Below are positions 25,794 through 33,373 of a stretch of 64,000 nucleotides of DNA, in pieces. Position 1 is the stretch's first letter, and each line of letters opens with the position of its first letter. Source of the stretch: Tianweitania sediminis (GTDB lineage Bacteria > Pseudomonadota > Alphaproteobacteria > Rhizobiales > Rhizobiaceae); NCBI RefSeq assembly GCF_017813335.1, contig NZ_JAGIYY010000009.1, positions 62,001-126,000 on the forward strand, read 5' to 3'. Both the position numbers and the translations under genes were made by a program. Below the pieces are notes generated by a model. It did not search any database, was not told the DNA's origin, and saw nothing but the letters and a program-made list of their open reading frames with translations.

Positions 25794-26101
25794 ATGGACC
25801 TGTCATAATCATCGGAGCCGTTCGGCAGCGCCTGGCGCGCCCGCTCAACATTTGCGGGATCGAGGTCTGCTGCCTGTGAAAACGCAATCAACGTGGGTTC
25901 ATGCGCCAGGATGAAATCCAGAACGCCAGCGAGAAACCCGGGTGCTCGTGCTGCCGACCGGATCTGGCTCGGCTCGATCCCCGTCACGCCAACGAAGCGG
26001 TTCATGAGGTCGACGTCGGAAGCAATAAAGCTCAGCGCCTGGATCGCGATCGTTTCGGCCGTCTGTTTGTCGCGAGTCACGCGCGTTTCCATCTTTTCCA
26101 A
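25790..26101 (-). CDS. DUF3572 protein
   Basis: 103 residues, mostly helical: [20 protein letters not shown] near 14-33, then [13 protein letters not shown] and [16 protein letters not shown]. This is the DUF3572 family, conserved in Hyphomicrobiales, often beside divK, and of unknown function. It is divergent from divK (153 bases between starts), so they may share a regulated promoter region. Coupled by a 4-base overlap to the HAD gene. Confidence 0.85.
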   Translation of the reverse strand: MEKMETRVTRDKQTAETIAIQALSFIASDVDLMNRFVGVTGIEPSQIRSAARAPGFLAGVLDFILAHEPTLIAFSQAADLDPANVERARQALPNGSDDYDRSI

Positions 26102-26253
26102 GAGAAGCGCATAAGCCGCACGGTAGCCGCGCGCAACCGGGATGGCTGCAAAGCGCCGGCCGCGGTTTGCGTTTCATCAATGAGTTTATAGCTATAGTGC
26201 AAGCCCGTGGTCGCCAGGGCTGCTTCCCCAACGCCACGAGGAACGGAGACAGC

Positions 26254-26625
26254 ATGTCGAAAAAGGTGATGATCGTCGAGGACAACGAGCTCAACATGAA
26301 GCTCTTCCGCGACCTGATCGAAGCCAGCGGCTACGAAACCGTTCGGACCCGCAATGGCCTCGAAGCGCTTGAACTCGCCCGCGAGCACCGGCCGGACCTG
26401 ATCCTGATGGATATTCAGCTGCCCGAGGTTTCGGGGCTGGAGGTCACGAAATGGCTCAAGGAAGATGACGACCTCCACACGATCCCGGTGATCGCGGTGA
26501 CGGCTTTCGCCATGAAGGGCGACGAGGAGCGGATCCGGCAGGGCGGGTGCGAGGCGTATATTTCAAAGCCCATTTCCGTCGGCAAATTCATAGAGACCAT
26601 CAAGTCCTATCTCGGCGACGCCTGA
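26254..26625 (+). CDS. divK: Single-domain response regulator DivK
   Basis: 123 residues from ATG 26254, preceded by GGAAC/GGAG-like sequence. It is a lone receiver domain: [20 protein letters not shown] at the start with acidic pocket D10, phospho-acceptor Asp53 in [10 protein letters not shown], Thr in VTAFAM and Lys in YISKPI. It is almost identical to DivK of Caulobacter and Brucella, which relays the PleC/DivJ kinase signals to DivL-CckA to set CtrA activity and cell-pole fate. pleD follows after 22 bases, the order expected for the Caulobacter divK-pleD operon. Confidence 0.95.
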   Translation: MSKKVMIVEDNELNMKLFRDLIEASGYETVRTRNGLEALELAREHRPDLILMDIQLPEVSGLEVTKWLKEDDDLHTIPVIAVTAFAMKGDEERIRQGGCEAYISKPISVGKFIETIKSYLGDA

Positions 26626-26647
26626 GAAACCGGAGCGTGCTGCGACC

Positions 26648-28018
26648 ATGACTGCTCGACTTCTTGTTGTTGACGACGTTCCCGCCAATGTGAAGCTGCT
26701 GGAAGCGCGGCTTACCGCCGAGTATTTCGAGGTGGTGACGGCCAGCAATGGCGCTGATGCGCTGGCCATCTGCCGCACGGACAAAGTAGACCTGGTGCTG
26801 CTCGACGTCATGATGCCCGGCATGGACGGGTTCGAGGTGTGCGAGACGCTGAAAGCCGATCCGCGCACCGCTCACATCCCCGTCGTGATGATCACGGCGC
26901 TGGACCAGGTTTCGGATCGCATTCGCGGTCTGGATGCCGGCGCGGATGATTTCCTCACCAAGCCTGTCGACGATCTGCAACTGATGACGCGTGTGCGCTC
27001 GCTGGTGCGGTTGAAGGCTTTAACCGACGAATTGCGGCTCCGTTCAGCCACCACGCGCGATATCGGCCTGGAAATCCTGCTTGGGCGCAAGACGCCGCAA
27101 GAAGATCACATGCCGCTGGTGCTCCTGATCGACGAACGGCCATCGTCCTACACGCGGCTGATGCCGATATTGGAAGAAGCGGGCGCGGCGGATCTCGCCG
27201 TGGAGCCGCAGGCGGGCCTCTTCCAGGCGGCCGAAAAGCCCTACGAGTGCATTCTCGTGTCCGCGAACTTCGCAAACTTCGATCCGCTGCGCTTGTGTGC
27301 CCAGCTGCGTTCGCTGGACCGCACCCGCAACATCCCGATCATCCTGCTGGCAGATGCGGCGGATGACAGCACGATCTTCCGGGCGCTTGAGATCGGCGTG
27401 AACGATTTCCTGATCCGACCCGTGGATCGCCAGGAGCTGCTGGCGCGGCTGCGCACCCAGGTGAAGCGCAAGCGCTACAACGATGAGCTGCGCGCGAGCG
27501 TCACGCAAACGATCGTCATGGCCGTGACCGATCCGCTCACCGGCCTCCACAACCGCCGCTACCTCGACACGCATCTTTCAACGCTCCTGGAACGGGCGCA
27601 GGGGCGGGGGCGCTCGCTTGCCGTGCTGATCACCGATCTCGACCGCTTCAAAAGCATCAACGATCGCTTCGGCCATGATGGCGGCGACGATGTTTTACGC
27701 GAGTTTGCACGACGGCTGCGCAAGAATGTCCGCGGCATCGACCTTGCGTGCCGGTTTGGTGGCGAAGAGTTCGTGGTGGTGATGCCCGATACGAGTGCCG
27801 ATGTCGCCCACAGTGTTGCCGAACGAATCCGCGGCGAGGTTGCTGCCCGACCGTTTGCCGTTGGTCGCGATGGCGTCCCGCATGAGGTGACCGTCAGCGT
27901 TGGCGTGGCGCAAATGCAGCTTGGCGACACGCCGGCCGTTCTCATGAAGCGCGCCGATATCGCGCTCTATGATGCCAAGACATCGGGGCGGAATCGAGTT
28001 GTCGCAGCGGCCGCCTGA
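26648..28018 (+). CDS. pleD: Response regulator/diguanylate cyclase PleD
   Basis: 456 residues. Receiver 1 has VVDDVPANVKLLEARL and phospho-Asp53 in LLLDVMMPG. A degenerate second receiver lies at about 155-275. The GGDEF domain follows, with the active site RFGGEEF near 373 and the inhibitory RxxD site RGID exactly 5 residues before it. It makes cyclic di-GMP in response to phosphorylation, controlling polar development and attachment. It is co-transcribed with divK, as expected from the 22-base gap. Confidence 0.95.
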   Translation: MTARLLVVDDVPANVKLLEARLTAEYFEVVTASNGADALAICRTDKVDLVLLDVMMPGMDGFEVCETLKADPRTAHIPVVMITALDQVSDRIRGLDAGADDFLTKPVDDLQLMTRVRSLVRLKALTDELRLRSATTRDIGLEILLGRKTPQEDHMPLVLLIDERPSSYTRLMPILEEAGAADLAVEPQAGLFQAAEKPYECILVSANFANFDPLRLCAQLRSLDRTRNIPIILLADAADDSTIFRALEIGVNDFLIRPVDRQELLARLRTQVKRKRYNDELRASVTQTIVMAVTDPLTGLHNRRYLDTHLSTLLERAQGRGRSLAVLITDLDRFKSINDRFGHDGGDDVLREFARRLRKNVRGIDLACRFGGEEFVVVMPDTSADVAHSVAERIRGEVAARPFAVGRDGVPHEVTVSVGVAQMQLGDTPAVLMKRADIALYDAKTSGRNRVVAAAA

Positions 28019-28249
28019 CCGCCCAACCTCTTCCGAATCAGCTGCCTGATCACCCATCTAACGCACGCGTGTCAAGAGTCGGTTTAACCTTAACGACAGG
28101 TTGACAGCGGCTATCCCTAACAAAACGTTGCTTTTTCCCGCCTGAATGAGCAAATCTCCAGTGCAAGGACATGCACCGTCTATGGGTTCGGCGGAACATG
28201 TTCTTGGAGAAACCCCATGATGCTCAGGTCCGCCGCATCTCCTGGGTTC
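28019..28249. other. Intergenic region after pleD, likely leader of a small RNA
   Basis: No gene is visible. A possible promoter is TTGACA (28101-28106), 17 bases, then AACGTT (28124-28129). Further on CGGCGGA and TCCGCCG can pair across a 38-base loop (about 28187 to 28235), and TGGGTTCG occurs twice nearby. This leads directly into the long hairpin at 28250-28322. Confidence 0.35.
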
Positions 28250-28322
28250 GTGGGGTCGGCCGACCGGCGCTGGCACACAGTGGCCTCCTCGTACCGCTGC
28301 CAGATTGCCGGTCGGCCCCCAC
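28250..28322 (+). ncRNA. Candidate structured small RNA with CCTCCT loop
   Basis: Pairing by eye gives GTGGGG with CCCCAC (28250-28255/28317-28322). CGACCGGC sits inside a 10-bp helix 28259-28268/28307-28316, CTGGCA pairs with TGCCAG (28270-28275/28298-28303), and there is a short GTGG/CCGC cap. A 10-base loop reads CCTCCTCGTA. CCUCCU is complementary to a Shine-Dalgarno sequence, the feature of several rhizobial small RNAs. The strand is not certain: the rpmG terminator next to it is usable mainly leftward. The helix itself is plain in the sequence; that it is an RNA gene is inference. Confidence 0.5.
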
Positions 28323-28340
28323 CACCTTGACTTTTCGCAA

Positions 28341-28366
28341 AACAAAAAAGCCGCCCCGAGGGCGGC
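28341..28366 (-). terminator. rpmG intrinsic terminator
   Basis: GCCGCCC (28350-28356) pairs with GGGCGGC (28360-28366) around a 3-base loop. Read leftward it is followed by TTTTTTG TT. It lies 27 bases past the rpmG stop. Confidence 0.85.
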
Positions 28367-28392
28367 CTTTGCACGTTCAATCTGCCAGGATC

Positions 28393-28560
28393 TTACTTGA
28401 TCTTGGTTTCCTTGAAATCGACGTGCTTCTTCGCAATCGGATCGTACTTGCGGAAGGAGAGCTTGTCGGTCTTGGTGCGGCTGTTCTTGCTCGTGACGTA
28501 GAAGAAGCCGGTGTCGGCCGTCGACAGAAGCTTGATCTTGATGTTTGCGGCTTTTGCCAT
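28393..28560 (-). CDS. rpmG: 50S ribosomal protein L33
   Basis: 55 residues starting [20 protein letters not shown], with [17 protein letters not shown] and the C-terminal KETKIK. It binds near the E site of the large subunit. There are no Cys residues, so this is the zinc-free (C-) form usual in alphaproteobacteria. ATG 28558-28560 is the family start; upstream in-frame codons lack likeness. An intrinsic terminator follows. Confidence 0.97.
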   Translation of the reverse strand: MAKAANIKIKLLSTADTGFFYVTSKNSRTKTDKLSFRKYDPIAKKHVDFKETKIK

Positions 28561-28644
28561 GGTTCTATCCGTTCGAATGGAGCGCGCGCGCCGCAAGGTC
28601 CCGCAGCGCAAGGTTGGCGTCTGATACCAACTGCGGCCTGAAAG

Positions 28645-29838
28645 TCAACCCGGCGCCGACCGCCGCCTCATCCGGATCGTCACCAGAACGATAAAGCCAA
28701 CAAAGAAGAGCGACATTGCGAGGCTGAAACCGCGCGGCCCGAAGAGATCCATGAACAGCCCGATCACCTGCGGCCCGAGCAGCATGCCGACGCCATAGCA
28801 AAACACGAAGGCTGCATTGGCGGACGCGAGTTCATGCCCGGCTAGGCGCGAACCAAGATGCGCAAGGCCGACGGTGTAGAGCCCCGCCACAACGCCGCCC
28901 CAGACGAACAGGGTGGCCGCTACAAGCAACCAGGACCCTTCCACCAGCATCAGCGTCAACATGCCAATGAGCCCAACCGCGGCACAAGCGAGGAGGATGA
29001 TGCGGCGATCTGAAACGCGATCGCTGAGCATCCCGATCGGGATTTGCAGCAACACGTTGCCGAGCCCGATCATCGCCAGGAGACCTGCCATTTCTGCAAG
29101 TTCATAGCCGACGCGTGTGCCGTAAACAGGAAAAAGCGCGTAGCTGCCTGTTTCCACGGCCCCGTAAACCAGAACCGCTGCTGTGGCTGCCGGTACGAGC
29201 CAGATGTAGCGAACGAAGCTGCGCTCTTCAGCCGTGTCGCCGCGCGTTAGGTGTGGCGCTTCGCGTCGGGCAGCCCAGACCGGGAAAGCGGCCAGTGCGA
29301 TCAGGCCCATGGCAATGGCGAAGGGCAGGAAACCACCGCTGCCGACAAAACTGAAAACGATCGGACCCAGCGCAAACCCCAGCGACAGGACGGTCGCATA
29401 AAGTCCGAGAATGAAGCCGCGCCTTTCCGGCGGGGCCGAGGTGCTGATCCAGAATTCAGACAGGATGAAGAGCGTTGTCAGCGCAACGTGGAGCGTGATG
29501 CGCAGCGGAAACCAGACCCAGAAGGGCTCTGCCAGAAAGAAGCCGAAGATCGAGAGGGCGCCGAGCAGGATCATGCCGAGCATGGTTGGTACCACGCCGA
29601 AGCGGGTGGCAAGCGGCGTTGCAAGCGGCGCAGCCGCAATGGACGCCAACCCAGCGGTGGCCGTGTTCAAACCGATCGCGCTTGCCGAATGACCCCGTTC
29701 TTCCAGGATCACGCTGAGAAGGGGCGCGCCGAGGCCCATTGCCGTGCCAACCACGCTGATGGCGGCGATTGCGGCGAACACCGATCGCCAGCGGATGCGC
29801 GCGGCAGAATCAGCCGCATCGATCGTTCCGACGTGCAT
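28645..29838 (-). CDS. Major facilitator superfamily transporter
   Basis: 397 residues with 12 predicted membrane segments. It resembles the YcaD/sugar-phosphate antiporter-like MFS group: segments LGAPLLSVILEERGHSASAIG near 38-58, GLYATVLSLGFALGPIVFSF near 145, and the intracellular motif MLSDRVSDRRIIL near 270. Substrate is unknown. ATG 29836-29838 is chosen; a TTG three codons earlier is also possible. The start is 13 bases after the Nudix stop, suggesting an operon with Nudix, DUF983, rnr and topA. Confidence 0.85.
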   Translation of the reverse strand: MHVGTIDAADSAARIRWRSVFAAIAAISVVGTAMGLGAPLLSVILEERGHSASAIGLNTATAGLASIAAAPLATPLATRFGVVPTMLGMILLGALSIFGFFLAEPFWVWFPLRITLHVALTTLFILSEFWISTSAPPERRGFILGLYATVLSLGFALGPIVFSFVGSGGFLPFAIAMGLIALAAFPVWAARREAPHLTRGDTAEERSFVRYIWLVPAATAAVLVYGAVETGSYALFPVYGTRVGYELAEMAGLLAMIGLGNVLLQIPIGMLSDRVSDRRIILLACAAVGLIGMLTLMLVEGSWLLVAATLFVWGGVVAGLYTVGLAHLGSRLAGHELASANAAFVFCYGVGMLLGPQVIGLFMDLFGPRGFSLAMSLFFVGFIVLVTIRMRRRSAPG

Positions 29839-29851
29839 CGGAGCCAACGGA

Positions 29852-30598
29852 CTAGATCAACTGGCGCTGAAAGCGGTTGTGAAGCATGCGGTAAAAGGGC
29901 GTGGGCTGTTCGGGCGAAAGCTCCGGATCGTCCTGCAGCCGCTTCTCGAGATCAGCGAGGATGGTCATCGTGATCGAGGGCAGATCGGCCTTCCTGGCTT
30001 CTGCAAAGGTCAACCATGAGAGTTCCTCGAGCTCGAGGGTGGGGCCCTCAGGAAGGGCAACAGCCACGTCATCGCGCCAAGCGGTAAGAAAGCGCGTGTC
30101 GAAGCGGCGCACGCGTCCGGGCGGCGTGATCGCGCGAGCCACGAAGCGGAGCTTGGACAGGTTCGGCGCAACCGAGTGTTCGGAGAAAGCCTGCCACCCG
30201 TCCTTGGCGGTGGCAAACTCGGTTTTGTCGCCAATCAGCAGGCCGGCTTCTTCATAGGTTTCGCGGATGGCCGACAGCGCAATCGCGCGGGCGCGTGCCG
30301 GAGTGGCCTTGCGCCCCAAGCCCATCAAGCGGCGCTCGACGTCGGGGTGGAGCGAGGCGGCCACGGGAACGCGCGAATCGGTTGGGTCGGTCCGTCCGCC
30401 GGGAAACACGAACTTGCCCGGCATAAAGGCGTGCCGGCTGGCACGCTTGCCCATCAGCACGCGTGGCTCCCTGCCGCTGCGGTCGAGAAGGATCAACGTC
30501 GCCGCATCGCGAGGGCGGAGCGGACCTTTGCCGAGGGCGAAATCACCGGCTTCCTTCTTGTCGAGCTCAGCCCGGCTCATGCCCTCAAGCGTCGTCAT
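29852..30598 (-). CDS. Nudix hydrolase
   Basis: 248 residues. The Nudix box is split by family-specific residues, but RETYEEAG near 112-119 with the preceding Gly/Ala-rich helix is clear. FVFPGGRTDPTDSRVPVA and a long insertion make it similar to CoA-type or Nudt19-like Nudix enzymes. Its substrate is unknown. The start overlaps the DUF983 stop by 4 bases (30595-30598). Confidence 0.85.
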   Translation of the reverse strand: MTTLEGMSRAELDKKEAGDFALGKGPLRPRDAATLILLDRSGREPRVLMGKRASRHAFMPGKFVFPGGRTDPTDSRVPVAASLHPDVERRLMGLGRKATPARARAIALSAIRETYEEAGLLIGDKTEFATAKDGWQAFSEHSVAPNLSKLRFVARAITPPGRVRRFDTRFLTAWRDDVAVALPEGPTLELEELSWLTFAEARKADLPSITMTILADLEKRLQDDPELSPEQPTPFYRMLHNRFQRQLI

Positions 30599-31053
30599 CT
30601 TCCCGTTCCTCCCCTCGGCTCGATCTCCGGATGGGTCTCGAGCTCCTCCTCATGACCGCCAAAGCCATGCATGTACAGGGCCCATTGCAGGCCCACCACC
30701 GCACCCTTGATCGGCTGCAGCAAAACCACGCAGGCGATGATCGTCACGGGTATCCAGATCGCCAGATGTTGCCAAAGGGCAAGGTTGCCAACGGTTTCCA
30801 CGCCCATAAAGGCTGCCACCACAACGTGGCCGACGATGAATACGACGATGTAGGCCGGCAGGTCGTCCGCGCGGTGATGGCGCAAAACCTCGCCGCAATT
30901 GGCACAATGGTCGTCGACCTTGATGAAAGCGCGGAAGATCTTGCCTTCGTTGCAGTGTGGACACCGGCCGCGGAAGCCGCGCCACATCGCCTGGATCCAG
31001 TCACGTGCGGGGCGACCGCCATCCGAGGTGCGTTGGATCTCCGTCGTATTCAT
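30595..31053 (-). CDS. DUF983 zinc-ribbon membrane protein
   Basis: 152 residues. A zinc ribbon (CPHCNEG near 34 and CANCG near 55) is followed by two membrane segments (YIVVFIVGHVVVAAFMGV and IWIPVTIIACVVLL). This is the DUF983 pattern, a family of unknown function that is well conserved in alphaproteobacteria. Coupled by 4 bases both to rnr upstream and to the Nudix gene downstream. Confidence 0.9.
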   Translation of the reverse strand: MNTTEIQRTSDGGRPARDWIQAMWRGFRGRCPHCNEGKIFRAFIKVDDHCANCGEVLRHHRADDLPAYIVVFIVGHVVVAAFMGVETVGNLALWQHLAIWIPVTIIACVVLLQPIKGAVVGLQWALYMHGFGGHEEELETHPEIEPRGGTGR

Positions 31054-33368
31054 TTGTGCCTCCTGCTGCCGCGAGTGGGACTCCGCGACGCTTGCCCGAT
31101 CCGCGCCCGCTGGCGCTCACGGCCGGATTTCGACTTGTGGAAAGAGCGCGTGCCTTCCCGCATCGGCTTGGCTTCAGACAACATTTCGAAGCGCAGTGCG
31201 CCCGCCAAAGGCGCAACCTCCGCGAGCCGAACTTCCACGACGTCCGAAAGCTGGAACCCCGCTCCTGATCGTTCCCCGACCATGGCACGCGCCGCTTCAT
31301 CGAAGATATAGTATTCACGGCCAAGCGTTGCGACCGGCACAAAGCCATCAGCGCCCAACTCCGGCAATTGGACAAAAAGCCCAGCCTTGGTGACGCCGGA
31401 GACACGCGCTTCGAAGGTTTCACCGACGCGTTCCGCCAGATGAGCGGCAATCAGCCGATCCACCGTGTCACGTTCGGCTGCCATGGCGCGCCGTTCGCTT
31501 GCGGAAATCAGTTCGCCGATCGTCCCCAGCCGTTCGACTTCCCCGCCCGTGAGGCCGTCGGATCCAAGCCCCAGTGCGGTAATCAGAGCCCGATGCACGA
31601 TCAGATCGGCATAACGGCGAATCGGCGAGGTGAAGTGGGCGTAGCGGCGCAGGTTCAGGCCGAAGTGGCCGATGTTCTCCGGCCCGTACTCGGCCTGGCT
31701 TTGCGAGCGCAGCACGACCTGGTTCACGAGGGTCTCGTGTTCGGTGCCCTCCACGCGTGACAGGATCTGATTGAACTGCCCCGGCTTCATCTGGGCGCCG
31801 TGAGCCAGCGAGTGACCGATCGTTTGCAGGAATTCGCGCAGCGATTCCTGCTTGGCCAGCGAGGGCGCATCGTGGCGGCGGTAGATCAGCGGCTGACGCT
31901 TGTTTTCCAGCGTTTCCGCAGCGGCAACGTTGGCCTGGATCATGAATTCTTCGATGAGCTTGTGCGCATCGAGACGTGGCGGCACGACCACGCGATCAAC
32001 CGTACCTTCCGGCGTCAGGAGAATTTTGCGCTCGGGCAGGTCGAGTTCCAGCGGCTGGCGCTTGTCACGGCCACGCTTCAACGTGGCATAGGCATCCCAC
32101 AACGGACGCAACACCGTTGCGAGCAGGGGACGCGTCTTGTCGTCCGTCGCACCGTCGATGGCCGCTTGCGCCTGCTGGTACGATAGCTTGGCGTGAGACC
32201 GCATCAAGATGCGGTGGAAACTGTGGCGGATCTTTCTCCCGTCGGAAGCAAACACCATGCGCACCGCCATGGCCGGGCGATCCTCGCCTTCGCGCAAGGA
32301 ACAAAGGTCATTGGAAATCCGCTCCGGCAGCATCGGAACGACGCGGTCCGGGAAATAAACCGAATTGCCGCGTTCCAGCGCTTCGCGATCAAGCGCCGAG
32401 CCGGGCCGAACGTAAGCGGCAACGTCGGCAATCGCCACCGTCGCGATCACACCGGAAGGATTCGCCTCGTCGGGATCTGGCACCGCATGCACCGCGTCGT
32501 CGTGATCCTTTGCATCCGCCGGATCGATGGTGATCAACGGGAGGTCGCGCCAGTCCTCGCGCCCTGCAAGCGTGGCATGCTCCGCTTCTTCCGCTTCGGC
32601 TAGCGTGGCGGCCGAAAACACATGCGGGATCTCGTGCGCGTGGATGGCGATCATCGACACCGCCTTTTCGCTGGCGAGCGAGCCTACCACCGTGACGACG
32701 CGGCCCCGCGGCAGCCCGTAGCGGACGTTGCCCGCCGGCTCCGCTTCGACGAGGTCGCCGACTTCCGCGCCGTTCAGGTCATCCAGGATCAGTTCGGGCT
32801 GTCGGCGCTCCACCGGATCAAGGCGCCAGCCATCGCGCGCCTTTCGTACAACGCCCAGCATCGTTTCGCGCCGACGTTCCAGCACCTTGACGATGCGGCC
32901 TGTGTAGGGTGGGCCGTCGGGATCCTTGCTCGGGAAGATCTTGGCGAGGATCCGCTGGCCGACACCCGGCGCCGGACCCTTGTCGCCACGCCCGGCGCGG
33001 ATCGCCACGCGTATCAAGTCGTCTTCGCCTTCAACCGGTTTGCCGATGAGACCGCCGTCTCCGTCGCGCGACACGATGTCGAGCACCGCAACCGGGGGTA
33101 GGGTGCCGGGACGAGAGAGCCTCTTGGCCCGTTTCTGGAGAACGCCATCGTCCTGCAGGTCGCGCAGCATGTCTTTCAGCCAAACGCGATCCTCGCCCTT
33201 CAGGTTGAAGGCCTTCGCGATCTCGCGCTTGCCCGACTGGTCTGGGTTTTCGGCAATGAAGCGAAGCAGGTCGTCGCGGTTCGGACGGTAGGCTGCGCTC
33301 GACCCTGCAGGAACAGCCGCGCCCTTGGATGCCTTGCGCTTGCCTGTTCCCGGGATCTTACGTGCCAC
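31050..33368 (-). CDS. rnr: Ribonuclease R
   Basis: 772 residues. Cold-shock-like OB domains fill residues 60-240. The RNB catalytic domain follows with TIDPADAKDHDDAVHA near 275 (acidic Mg site) and VYFPDRVVPMLPERIS. Near residue 640 an S1 domain starts (FEARVSGVTKAGLFVQLPE). The tail is basic. It degrades structured RNA 3' to 5' and helps ribosome and tmRNA quality control. It lies 5 bases after topA in the same direction. Confidence 0.95.
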   Translation of the reverse strand: MARKIPGTGKRKASKGAAVPAGSSAAYRPNRDDLLRFIAENPDQSGKREIAKAFNLKGEDRVWLKDMLRDLQDDGVLQKRAKRLSRPGTLPPVAVLDIVSRDGDGGLIGKPVEGEDDLIRVAIRAGRGDKGPAPGVGQRILAKIFPSKDPDGPPYTGRIVKVLERRRETMLGVVRKARDGWRLDPVERRQPELILDDLNGAEVGDLVEAEPAGNVRYGLPRGRVVTVVGSLASEKAVSMIAIHAHEIPHVFSAATLAEAEEAEHATLAGREDWRDLPLITIDPADAKDHDDAVHAVPDPDEANPSGVIATVAIADVAAYVRPGSALDREALERGNSVYFPDRVVPMLPERISNDLCSLREGEDRPAMAVRMVFASDGRKIRHSFHRILMRSHAKLSYQQAQAAIDGATDDKTRPLLATVLRPLWDAYATLKRGRDKRQPLELDLPERKILLTPEGTVDRVVVPPRLDAHKLIEEFMIQANVAAAETLENKRQPLIYRRHDAPSLAKQESLREFLQTIGHSLAHGAQMKPGQFNQILSRVEGTEHETLVNQVVLRSQSQAEYGPENIGHFGLNLRRYAHFTSPIRRYADLIVHRALITALGLGSDGLTGGEVERLGTIGELISASERRAMAAERDTVDRLIAAHLAERVGETFEARVSGVTKAGLFVQLPELGADGFVPVATLGREYYIFDEAARAMVGERSGAGFQLSDVVEVRLAEVAPLAGALRFEMLSEAKPMREGTRSFHKSKSGRERQRARIGQASRSPTRGSRRHK

Positions 33369-33373
33369 GTGCT

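Noticed and set aside
28150-28330. SRP RNA, tmRNA or 6S RNA
   Set aside because: The conserved GGAAGCAGCC-type or tmRNA tag features are not present, so only a generic small-RNA call is made.
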